From Chaetoderma sp. LZ-2023a (Eukaryota > Mollusca > Caudofoveata > Chaetodermatida > Chaetodermatidae), in contig CM067369.1 in NCBI GenBank assembly GCA_034401795.1, positions 91,254,579-91,318,578 of the forward strand: a stretch of 64,000 bases of DNA, given 5' to 3'. The notes beneath the pieces are model-generated. The model saw only the letters and a program-made list of their open reading frames with translations, ran no database searches and was not told where the DNA came from. Of this stretch, positions 11,746-20,419 are shown in pieces (positions within the stretch are counted from its first letter, which is position 1; every line of letters begins with the position of its first letter). Made by a program: the position numbers and the translations under genes.

Positions 11746-12281
11746 TCAGGTGTACTTTTTTGATGAGGCTTCCTCATTACTTGTATATATCACAATTAAT
11801 TAATGGGATCAACCACTTTTTGGGACTACATCAGCCTTCACCGCTGGGAAGATGATGTCAGCAGCCAAGTTCAACAAGGTCAGTCTTGTTTATGTGTTGT
11901 TCATTGTTAATTGTATTGGCACGTGACCCTTTGTTATTAAAATGGTGATGGTATGTGTTTTTATGTGGTTCATTATTGAGAGTATTCGAAAATGGAGCTT
12001 TTTTGTCTCTTGTCCTATAGTACATGGCACTTGTACGTAGAGAGCGTATGGGACATTGAAGTCATTCGAGTCTTCCTCCCAGGAAGGGGGGGGGGGGGGA
12101 AGCGCATATGACATTCGGTCATCTCTCATCCATCGGTTTGGGTTAGCCGATGTTTATCAAATCCTGACTGTGTTTTCACACAGTTTCAGAAGTTTAAGTG
12201 CCTTAAACGCAGAAAAGCGCATAGGGAAGAGCTGGTCTTTTGACCTCGCCTCCCTCCCGCCGAATTCCCTGTCAAATTCTG
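11746..12281 (+). other. DIRS A tail before the internal complementary region
   Basis: Non-coding, with a G-run near 12087-12099. No domain was recognised. Confidence 0.5.
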
Positions 12282-12388
12282 GCAATATCAAAGAGTATTA
12301 GGGAGGTAAGTATACTCTTCAAGTGAAATAAACGGAAATCATGGATTTCTTTTTTCACGAGAGAGTTGATACTTACCTCCCTAATATG
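12282..12388 (+). repeat. DIRS A internal complementary region
   Basis: The first part (GCAATATCAAAGAGTATTAG and on) is complementary to the left end at 5604-5650. The second part (TTTTTTCACGAGAGAGTTGA and on) is complementary to the right end at 12601-12660. In order, it is the complement of right end joined to left end, as in the DIRS-1 circle model. Confidence 0.85.
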
Positions 12389-12448
12389 GACCCGGCCTCT
12401 CCATCCCACAGAGGCTCTGTCTTCAGGCTCTTGTTAGTTGCATGTGTC

Positions 12449-12666
12449 AGCCAATAAATTAGTCAGAGGAAGTGCTAGTCTGCGCATGCGCGGTGGTGGG
12501 GCTGGCATCCGCTGGACTGCCCTCTGACTCCCTGCCCGTTAGGGGCACCTAACTGCTTTAATCTGAGTGTTTATTGAGTGAAAGCCGATATTTAGCACTA
12601 TCAAAGAGTATTAGAGAGGTAAGTATCAACTCTCTCGTGAAAAAAGAAATCCGTGATTTCATTTAT
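12449..12666 (+). repeat. DIRS A right inverted terminal repeat
   Basis: It mirrors the left repeat through GGTGGTGGGGCTGGCATCC and GAGTGTTTATTGAGTGAAAG and ends TTTCATTTAT. The host sequence ACCATCTGC follows. Confidence 0.85.
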
Positions 12667-13553
12667 ACCATCTGCTTCATCTTGCATATATGGCGCGAGT
12701 TGTGAGACGTCATGCTCTGGCCTCATCAGCACGTTTTCCTCACATGGTGTGACGAGTACATGTATCTTTCCTTCTGGTAGCTCGAATGACTCCAATGTAT
12801 GTGCGAGAAAGGTGAACAGGCCTGTTTTGTTTGCATCAACTTCACCATGAGCTTCACCATGTCCCCGTAATTCTCTAGCGTGTGTCTTCAAGCTTCCCGC
12901 CTTATACACGTCTCATACAACATCCAATCTTTTAACCGTCTGTAGTTGTCTAGCAATGTGTGGGAGGAAGACGTGCTCTGCAAAATCTCCAAGTGTGTTC
13001 ACAACCACGTTTGATTTCTTGGGATCTAGATTATGCATCATAGCTGCGCCGTCAATGATCTTCACTTCAACCTCTGGACAATCAGCTGCACGAGATACTA
13101 ATGCTTCCAAACATCCCATCAGATCTGATTTGCTGCCTTGACGCATTGCGTTGCTCTCAGCAAGTGATGGGGGCCATGGATGATTCTCATGCTCAAAGAA
13201 TGAATCACGGTCTCCGTCTCTGGATTGGCAGGAAATGTACAGTCTAGAGAATAACTGTACATCTCTCTTCATTGCAACAAGCTTCTTGTTGGTTCTGGTA
13301 CTCTTCCTCTGTTTTGATTTGAACAAAGCCAAATTGTTCTTTTGGATTGGGTCATATACCGATTTTGATGATACAGATATTCGATCTGCAACGAATGCGT
13401 GGTACTGTCTGATGCCTAGTTCTTCTGCTGTTCGGATCGCATTCACTACAGACTCGGACATAATGACTTTGTAGACCAATTGTTTTGAGTAGCGAAAACT
13501 TGTTTCTAAAATGTTCCACCCGGAACATGTGTGTACAAACGTTTAGCAATAAT
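12667..13553 (-). pseudogene. XPG/FEN1-like nuclease, N-terminal half (degenerate)
   Basis: Read leftwards from about 13553, the open frame gives CSGWNILETSFRYSKQLVYK, then a Lys/Arg-rich part (KSKQRKSTRTNKK). KIIDGAAMMHNL (about 13028-13061) follows, a likely N-terminal catalytic Asp motif of the PIN/XPG fold. A TGA at 12910-12912 precedes DVYKAGSLKTHARE, where related proteins, from memory, read WDVY. The half ends at QDEADG (12667-12684), whose acidic residues fit the internal XPG motif, and the DIRS junction follows at once. The true N-terminus is not visible; a stop lies just upstream. Confidence 0.7.
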
Positions 13554-13559
13554 ACTACT

Positions 13560-13591
13560 AATTTACAAATGTTACAACAACAACGACGACC

Positions 13592-13623
<32 letters not shown>

Positions 13624-13660
13624 CATAATAATAATAATAATAATAATAATATATTTTTTC
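13560..13660 (+). repeat. Microsatellites (CAA)n and (AAT)n
   Basis: A run of about a dozen ACA/CAA units is followed by about ten AAT units, between the nuclease pseudogene and the right inverted repeat. Confidence 0.95.
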
Positions 13661-13663
13661 AGC

Positions 13664-13960
13664 ATGTTTATCTATTTAGAGTATTGTAATGGGTAAAATC
13701 ATAACCAGCGACCCAAGAAATCCTTAATTTGACATCAATTCCAGCCCTCTACTCCGTCTAGAACTTGAATAATGCAGATTTTCCGCTGGGAAGGCAGCCA
13801 TTTTGAATCCGCCATTTTGAATGGGTTCCCTTGGTAGAATCACGTGGCACCGCATCTAATTATGTTCAGCATACCTTAAACCACCTATATGCCAAATTTC
13901 ATGTTTTCTGCCAGAATGGAACATCTTACCTCAAATTTGTTACATAACCACCCCACTACT
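13664..13960 (+). repeat. Right terminal inverted repeat of the nuclease transposon
   Basis: The complement of 4301-4583. It ends ACCACCCCACTA, with CTA then TGAGAAAATG of the split family D copy. Confidence 0.85.
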
Positions 13961-14030
13961 ATGAGAAAATGTGTATATTCTTGATCATATTTTGACCACT
14001 AATTTGTTAGGATGTCTTTACTCTGCACAA
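13961..14030 (+). mobile_element. MITE family D, right half of the split copy
   Basis: TATGAGAAAATG, then TTCTTGATCATATTTTGACC, is the end arm normally following GCAAATGGACATTTTC in family D. Confidence 0.7.
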
Positions 14031-14048
14031 ACTTTCTTAACTTGAGAC

Positions 14049-14430
14049 GAATGGATGAATCCACCTGTAGCTATTTCCCGCACATTTCTATCTAAGCTCT
14101 GCCAACACATTTCCCGTGTTGGTGTCGATCGCAACCTGAATTCCCAGAAGCCTAATACTGAAGTAACTATATAGGTAAGTTGGTGAATATTTTTTAATGA
14201 ATTTGACTGGGTGCTGTTGCTGCCTATAGCTGCAACAGCGCCCGGTCAAATTAGTTTCAAAATATTCAACAGAATGTTGATTAAATAGTAAATCCAAATC
14301 CAGCACAGACATAAAATTTGTTCACTTGATGGACTTTTCAGCTTCATGACGGAGAAATGTATGTCAACTATGATGGTAACATCAACCTGTATGTGATGTA
14401 ATTGATTATGACAGATTGGATTCATCCATT
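14049..14430 (+). mobile_element. MITE family A copy, complete
   Basis: The ends AATGGATGAATCCA and TGGATTCATCCATT form terminal inverted repeats. The core hairpin (14185-14277) has the GACTGGGTGCTGTTGCTGCC arm. This is one of the best copies for defining the family, about 380 bp. Confidence 0.8.
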
Positions 14431-14939
14431 GCGCTTAGTATGCACTTTAATATTTATCTGTGCACCTATATCTATTTAATGTGTATGTGTGCAAAACTAT
14501 GCATGTTGTCTTTGGATTTATTGTTTAACGGGTTACTATTCTATTTGCACATCCATCCATCCAATCCATCCATCCATCCATCCATCCAGTTTTTCAATGA
14601 ACATTTAATTCATCAATGACTTATCCAGTCGCAATAAAACAGATTTATTTAATACCATCATTGCATCCTATCATGATCAAAATGATTTTCAATTTTTTTC
14701 GATATGTCTATATGGTTTGAACTGAAGTTATTTAGCACCTAAAATTAGACTTAAAATTTTCCAGAAAATTCCCCTAAGGTTCAACTTGAAGGCCCCACCT
14801 CCAGTGCAATGCTTTGACGTATTTATATCAAATCTACCAAATTATATTACACACGGACAAGTATTGAGGCGCAACACAATTATTTTAGTTGTGACTTGCT
14901 ACTAATATAGGTTGATGTGTATGTCAATCAAATTGGGGA
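14431..14939 (+). other. Intron, no gene
   Basis: It contains a short ATCC microsatellite (about 14551-14587); otherwise it is AT-rich and featureless. Confidence 0.55.
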
Positions 14940-15322
14940 ATCAATTTCTAACTATGCCTTGCCCATTCCTAGCTAAGCTCCATCCACGCTTTGGCCGTGT
15001 TGGGATCGTTTGAACCCTGAACTCCCTGAAATCTCAATTTCGAGAAAATTATACAGGTAAGCTGTTGAATATTTTGAAACTAATTTGACTTGGTGGTGAT
15101 GTTGCTGCCAAGGGCAGTATTAGCACCCAGTCAAATTAGTTTCAAAATATTCAATAGAATGGTTATTAAGTAATAAAGACATACAATTTGCACACTTAAA
15201 AAGTTCATGATGAATCTAGCTATGCCATTCATTACGCATTTTGATTGTACGGTCAGCCTACATGTGCCTAAATTCATTATGACGTCACATACTCAAGTGA
15301 CAGATCAGATTCATCCATTGGT
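14940..15322 (+). mobile_element. MITE family A copy
   Basis: It starts GGGGAATCAATTTCTAACTA and ends CAGATTCATCCATT. The core hairpin is at 15062-15152. It includes CAG|GTAAGC at 15054-15062 and a TGACGTCA site at 15280-15287. Confidence 0.8.
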
Positions 15323-15705
15323 TTGCATTTCTAACAAAGCCGCTTATGTAGCAACTACAGCGTGTTGAACATTATTCTGATTAGTGAAAACTTAAATGGC
15401 GATAGATTTCCTAGAATGGAGACATGTACCCACATTTAGCTATAGTTGTGACATGTTGTGGTGGCAATGTAACCAGCTTTATCAGAGATGTATAAAAAAT
15501 TGACAAACTAACTGACACGAGACTGACATACAGATAGACTGACGTCTATGAGTTACAAGTCATAACTAAAAATTGAATATACTTATACCCTGTAATAGAA
15601 ATACGTAAATACACTGCATCATTTATATACTTATCTTAACTATAAGATGTCAGAAATATTCTCAAGAAAACATGTTTCTAAAAAATATGTTTTGTTATTC
15701 CACAG
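15323..15705 (+). other. Intron end before the next exon
   Basis: It includes a decayed ACTGACAGACAGA-like stretch (about 15505-15570) resembling 32651-32790, then an AT-rich run and the acceptor TTGTTATTCCACAG. Confidence 0.5.
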
Positions 15706-15933
15706 ATGTATGACGCAGTTGTGAGACAATACCGTAAATCCTTGAATCAGGTTGATCTGGGTCGCTTCGAGGGTCATATTGCAAAACGGGCCAGGATGGG
15801 ACAAAGTGGCTCTGATAGCATTCTCGCGGAGCTTGACTCTTTAAACAAACATTATGCCAACATGGTTGCATGGACCACAACTCGTCTAAGAGACATTGCG
15901 GCAATGTGCACTGAAGCAGGATTGGATGTACAG
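15706..15933 (+). CDS. MACF1: Spectraplakin exon, end of plakin domain (76 codons)
   Basis: The acceptor is TTATTCCACAG and the donor CAG|GTTTGT; both ends are phase 0. The protein runs from MYDAVVRQYRKSL through a basic patch AKRARM to DSILAELDSLNKHYANMV. This order, with a KR(R/A)RM patch followed by a helical block with a spaced Leu and Tyr, recalls the last spectrin repeats of the plakin domain in plectin and BPAG1. It joins the upstream exon as IREAK-MYDAVV without shifting frame. The apparent start Met is an internal residue. Confidence 0.9.
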
Positions 15934-16250
15934 GTTTGTTTAAGCCAAGATATCTTTTGTTCAGAAAGTGGCGTGGTAACATTTCCTTCTAAGTATCATA
16001 ATTGATATTCATTTCACTGTACAGTTAATGCCCTCATGATTATTTTGAGAACAATTTGAATGAAAATGAGTCCCAAGAAGTATTTTTCAGTCAAAATGCT
16101 ATCAAATGTGAGACTAATTCACAAAATTTTAAGGGTTTTTTTTGTGGTGTGGGAGGGAGGGGTGGCTGGGCTGGGTGGGAGGGGGTGGGGTGAGGTTGGT
16201 GGGGGCAAGTGTATTGCCATTTGTAGCCCAATGGAAGATTATTTTGAAAA
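15934..16250 (+). other. Intron with a G-rich tract
   Basis: Positions 16135-16207 are strongly G-rich on the + strand (GGGAGGGAGGGGTGG, GGTGGGAGGGGGTGGGG) and could form quadruplexes. Nothing else is recognised. Confidence 0.6.
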
Positions 16251-16390
16251 AATTACAACAGGAATGACTGGCTAGATTATCGAATCAGTGATTCTGGTGG
16301 TAAGATTTTAAAAATATGCTCCTCATGACCACTGCAATGACCATGTTTTGGTCAGTTTGATCATTAAAGAGGTAAGCGTGACCACCTTAT
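16250..16390 (+). mobile_element. MITE family D copy, short
   Basis: AAATTACAACAGGAATGACTG, the centre and the closing GTTTGATCATTAAAGAGGTAA are present; the middle arms are shortened. Confidence 0.6.
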
Positions 16391-16427
16391 GGGCCATAGA
16401 TAATTATTAACAGCTCCTCCCATTTTT

Positions 16428-16598
16428 GCATGTGTTGGGATTGATTTTATGTTATTTGAACTTTAAATTCCCAGAATCCCAATTTCAAGGTTACTATTCA
16501 GGTAAGCTGTTGAATATTTTGAAACTAATTTGACTGGGCACTGTTGCTGCCAATGCACCCATTCAAATTATTTTCAAAATATTCATCAGAATGATGAT
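16428..16598 (+). mobile_element. MITE family A copy, truncated
   Basis: It enters at TGTGTTGGGATTGATTTT, includes CAG|GTAAGC (16499-16507) and the core hairpin, and ends shortly after ATTCATCAGAATGATGATTA. Confidence 0.7.
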
Positions 16599-16599
16599 T

Positions 16600-16825
16600 A
16601 ACCGTTTAACACTCATATCAGCCGAAAATGGCTTCAGCAGTGGTCTTGAGAAATGTCCATTTGCAGACCAAGATTTTTGAAAATTTACCACTGGAATGAC
16701 TGGCTCGATTACGGAGCCAATTATTCCAGTGGTACATTTTTAAAAATAGTCTCTTAGTCTGCAAATGGACATTTTCAATGAGAAAATTTAATTTTTTAAA
16801 ACAAAGTCAAGGATTAAAAGGTTAA
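16600..16825 (+). mobile_element. MITE family D copy
   Basis: TTAACACTCATATCAGCC...GGATTAAAAGGTTAA; both palindromic arms are present, with TGACTGGCTCGATTACGGAG at the centre. Confidence 0.85.
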
Positions 16826-17039
16826 ATAGTAAAGAATTCGTACACATGACAGACTTCAATGCTCATGACGGAACTAGATACCTCACTGTGTATTTTGATG
16901 CGTTGGGGCTGATTTTATATTCTTTGACAACTTATCTTAGTCCCTTACTGGGCAAGATTTGTCTGGAAAATTAAATCTACTTAATTGGTTATCAGTCCAT
17001 AGACATGCAGCAATTTATTTGGACGTAACATATTCTTAT

Positions 17040-17290
17040 TATGTCAAACATTCAATGGTCAAGCCAGTCAAATAATGCTATCTGTAGTGGTCTTGAGAAG
17101 TCTCCATTTGCAGGCTAAGACAAGACTTTCTTGTTAAATTTACCACTGGAATGACTGGCTCAATCATCAAGCCATTTATTCCAGTGGTAAAATTTCAAAA
17201 ACATTCTTGTCTTTGTCGGTAGACAGACATCTCTCAAGAGTAATCCAAAGGCTGGTTTTGGTCCTCCTGATCATTAGAAGATTAAAGGAT
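17040..17290 (+). mobile_element. MITE family D copy
   Basis: It begins near TCAATGGTCAAGCCAGTCAA, with the centre TGACTGGCTCAATCATCAAG, and ends in CTGATCATTAGAAGATTAAAG. Confidence 0.8.
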
Positions 17291-17477
17291 CGCCATCAGT
17301 TCGTTTCAATAAATAGCACGGCCTGCACTACTAAAATGTTCTCTATATCCAGTCTTAGATAAATGTTAAGAAAGACATTCTTTTAGACAATATCCAAGAA
17401 CAATTTAATGGTAAAGATTGTGTTTTAACCATCTCAGGCTTCTTTCACTTATCCATCGAAATATGGAGGCATACGAG

Positions 17478-17630
17478 AAAGCTGTTAAATATTTTCAAAA
17501 TAGTTTGAGTGGGGGGGGGGGGGGTGGGTGGGTGGGGGGGGGGGGGGGTGGGGGGGTGGGGGGGGGCCATTACTGCATCGGCAGCAATGGCTTACAGCTA
17601 AATTAATTTCAAAATATTCGACAATAATTC
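17478..17630 (+). mobile_element. Core hairpin with a poly-G loop
   Basis: A left arm (AGCTGTTAAATATTTTCAAA) and a right arm (TTAATTTCAAAATATTCGAC) flank a 60-nt tract at 17508-17567 that is almost pure G broken by single T residues. The tract may have expanded from the GACTGGGTG part of the normal loop. Confidence 0.75.
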
Positions 17631-17639
17631 TCACATTGT

Positions 17640-18680
17640 GCTAGGAGCTAAGGGGTTTTAACCCTCACTATTAGCCAATCTAAATTTCTATTAGCCAATT
17701 GATAATTTTATAGCTCACCTTGCATAGAGATTCATGTTTGGTCTAGCAAAGCTGATCGGCCAGTTGGCCGGCGACTATCTTGGATTTTGGCTGATTTTTA
17801 GACATGTCTAAAAATATTCTTCTCTGAAACCGCTTGGGGGATCAATTCAACTCAGGACATCATCTCAGCCAACAACTTGATTGGCCAAATGCTTCAGCGA
17901 CCATCTTAGATGACCTAGTTTTCATGAAAACAACAGCTTATGATCATGTCGATAGTCACTTACAGGACTGGCGGTATGATCAGTGAACGAAAAGAAGAAG
18001 ATGAAAGCAACTGCAGAACTGGATCGGGTCAAAATTTGGAAGATATGATTAGGGAATAAAGACCATGAAAGTTTGTTCAAGGGAAGGTGATATGTAAAAA
18101 AACATATCGTTCATGGGCCAGTCAAAATGTAGTGTGTTTGGCAGCCATATTTTATTTCTTTAGTTGACAGATTTTAAAGCCGAAATTGGTTTTAGATAAG
18201 TTTTTGGGTATTCTTATTTCAAATCTGCCATTTTCAAAACTATCGATTAAACGGTTTGGCAGCCATCTTTGATTGTTTTCACGCCACAAGCTCCCATTTA
18301 CTAAAGCAATAGGAAATTTAAAATGCCTTCTCGAGAACCACTGGGACGATTTCAAGTATATTTGGCAGAAAACATCCGTTGGGCATAGAGACACAGATTT
18401 ATTCAAACGAAGCCGGTTGGTCAGTTTGTCTTACAGCCAGAACAAGTTATCTTGGATTTTGCCCGATTTTTTTTTGTTGTTAAAACACCTTTAAAAATAT
18501 TCTTTTCCGAGTTAGCTTGGGGGTTCGATTCAAAACTGATGATGAAAGGTCATCTAGGGCAACAGCTGAACAAAGTTTGTTCAAGGGACCTTGATTGACC
18601 CAATGCTTTATATCAAGCCATCTTGTGTGACCTAGTTTTCATGACCGACAATACAGGCCTGTTTGGCCTCTTGTTTAGTT
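17640..18680 (+). repeat. Two diverged direct copies of a ~300-bp repeat
   Basis: 17755-17935 and 18410-18640 share, in order, ATCTTGGATTTTG, TAAAAATATTCTT, GCTTGGGGG, CAACAGCT-like and GTGACCTAGTTTTCATGA pieces. The stretch between them (17936-18400) shows no gene. Confidence 0.6.
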
Positions 18681-18783
18681 TTGGCTAAGTGGGTAATAGG
18701 TAGCGCGTGCCCTGAAGTAGGTGGTCATTTGATCTGATTTGAATGTGGTTTGATGCCGCTCACAAAGGGAGGTCACTCCTATA

Positions 18784-19003
18784 CAGTACAGCTCAGAAAT
18801 AAGTTAAAATGTTTCCAAAACAAAAACAGAAATGTGTTAGTACTATTTTGAACACGATGTAAGAGATGGTCTATTGAATAGTTTGAACATAAATGGATTG
18901 GAAGACATTGTTTCCTTCGGCAGCAATGGCTTCCACTCCAATTATGTTCAAAATATTCAACAGTATGTTATATTTTGTTTAGTTATTTCTGAGCTGTAAT
19001 ATG
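18784..19003 (+). mobile_element. MITE family B copy
   Basis: The ends are TACAGCTCAGAAATAAGTTA and TTATTTCTGAGCTGTA, a clean inverted pair. The inner hairpin at about 18868-18962 has the GGATTGGAAGACATTG arm. Confidence 0.85.
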
Positions 19004-19051
19004 CTTTCAAACATTTTCTCAAGTTGTAACAGTGATATTGATCGTGAATGA

Positions 19052-19257
19052 CTTAATCCTTTTACTGACGAATCCCTGAAAAAAATTAATTCTTTACGAT
19101 ATGAAACTTATTCTGTTGAATATTTAGAAATTAATAGGACAGCCAGCTGTTGCTGCCTTAGACTTCTAGTCTAATTAATTTCAAAATATTCAACAGTTTT
19201 CCTGTATGGATGACTTGAAAATGGGATGTGGGGGAATTGATCGGTGAAAGAGTTAAT
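19052..19257 (+). mobile_element. MITE family C copy (TTAA-type)
   Basis: The ends TTAATCCTTTTACTGACGAA and TCGGTGAAAGAGTTAA are inverted and enclosed by TTAA. The inside carries the shared core hairpin. Confidence 0.75.
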
Positions 19258-19434
19258 GGGAAGCATAGACATTGTAACAGTATATGCGTCGAGGTAATGG
19301 ATGCTATAACAATGGCTTATCATAATGTCTGTAGTGCTCCTTTAAGTCATTCACTTTCAATATCCCCACTACATCTTGAGAAAATGTTTTGAAAGAATTA
19401 AGGTGGTATGACGAGCTCTTTGACAGTAATAGTC

Positions 19435-19665
19435 AGATTTTGTAACTAAATATTCTCATAGAAAATGTCCATTTGCAGACTAAGAGAAAAATATGTTAGC
19501 AAACTTAATGCCGGAATAATTGTTGCAGTTACATGTACGAGACAATTTATCAAATGCTAAGGTTATTAAAATATTCATATCTGGGTCTGCAAATTCTCGA
19601 GATCACTGCAGAAGTAATTTTGGGCTGCTTGATTTAACGGATTAAATAATAATTCAAATCTGTGA
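19435..19665 (+). mobile_element. MITE family D copy, diverged
   Basis: AGAAAATGTCCATTTGCAGA and AAATTCTCGAGATCACTGCA arms are present; the centre is decayed. Confidence 0.6.
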
Positions 19666-19784
19666 AATATGTTCAAAAATTCATTTGTCTTACACTAGCT
19701 AGGTAGTTTTGACAAGTGCTAAGAAGTAAAATGGAGGAATCATCAAAATTACATGTTATATTAACCCTTTGACACTCTCAGACC

Positions 19785-20010
19785 AGAAAATTCAAATTCT
19801 TTAACCCTTTAATGGTCAAGCCGGCCAAAACCGACCTCTGCAGTGGTCTTGGGGAATGTCCATTTGCAGGCCAAGAGAAGACTATTTTTGAAAATTTACC
19901 ACCGGAATGCCAGTCATGTCAGTGATAAATTTTCAAAAATAGTCCTCTTGGGCTGCAAATCGGCATTCAATAAGCACATATTTTGATTTACTTGACCAAA
20001 TTTGACCATT
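19785..20010 (+). mobile_element. MITE family D copy
   Basis: TTAACCCTTTAATGGTCAAG...TTTGACCATTAAAGTGTTA. The ends are clear; the centre is shortened. Confidence 0.8.
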
Positions 20011-20034
20011 AAAGTGTTATGGTGTAAGGAATAT

Positions 20035-20105
20035 TCAGTTGAATATTTTGAAACAAATTTTCTGGGAGTGGTTCCAAAAATATTTAACAGCTTTCCTGTA
20101 TAGCT
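20035..20105 (+). repeat. Isolated core hairpin, short
   Basis: TTGAATATTTTGAAACAAAT and the complementary arm ending in TATTTAACAG, with almost no loop and no recognisable A, B or C ends beside it. Confidence 0.65.
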
Positions 20106-20139
20106 GTTTTGAAATTCAGACACCAGAAATTCAAGGGTT

Positions 20140-20375
20140 AAAGGGTTAGTCATTTAATGATCAAGCCAGGCATAAATGTCTTCTGCAGTGGTCTTATGGA
20201 ACGATTATTTGCATACCAAGAAAAGACTTGAACATTTAACACTTGAATGACTGGATCGAAAAAACGTGGCAATCATCCAAGTGGTAAATTTTCAAAAATA
20301 GTATCCTCTTAGCCTGCAAATTGACAGTCAGTCAGCAATAATTGTGATTTTCTTGACCAATCTTATCCAATAGAA
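20140..20375 (+). mobile_element. MITE family D copy
   Basis: It starts TTAATGATCAAGCCAGGC and ends near TTGACCAATCTTATCCAATAG, about 45 bp before the acceptor of the 11.6-kb exon. Confidence 0.7.
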
Positions 20376-20419
20376 AAATCAACTGCGATATAAGGTTTGC
20401 TTTGTGTTCTTCATTTCAG

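Larger units (their letters stand above)
5604..12666 (+). mobile_element. DIRS retroelement copy A
   Basis: This is a tyrosine-recombinase retrotransposon of the DIRS order. It has inverted terminal repeats (5604-5795 and 12449-12666), a gag-like region, reverse transcriptase-RNase H-methylase, tyrosine recombinase, and an internal complementary region (12282-12388) that pairs with both outer ends. No target duplication is seen, as expected for the order. It lies in the nuclease gene between codons for DEADG and RMLLHA, with the host sequence on each side directly continuous. It looks close to whole, with perhaps one to three breaks, and young compared with the second copy. It lies sense to the spectraplakin gene. 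Confidence 0.9.
4301..13960 (-). mobile_element. DNA transposon with XPG/FEN1-like nuclease gene, itself split by a DIRS
   Basis: About 285-295 bp of near-matching sequence lies in inverted order at 4301-4583 and 13664-13960. Shared pieces include AAGATGTTCCATTC, CGTGATTCTACCAAGGGAAC, AAGGCAGCCATTTTGAATCC and CTCTAAAT. The ends read TAGTAGGGC on the left and, complemented, TAGTGGGG on the right. CTA follows or precedes each end, a candidate 3-bp target duplication. Without the 7,063-bp DIRS inside, the element is about 2.6 kb. Its only coding content is the antisense nuclease gene; no transposase or helicase domain is visible. XPG-like nucleases and 3-4 bp duplications are reported for the Academ superfamily, so an Academ-related, cut-down element is my best guess. 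Confidence 0.75.

Noticed and set aside
198-15705. Extra spectraplakin exons in the first intron
   Set aside because: IREAK joins MYDAVV directly, as expected for a plakin domain, and I found no further frame-compatible exon between them.
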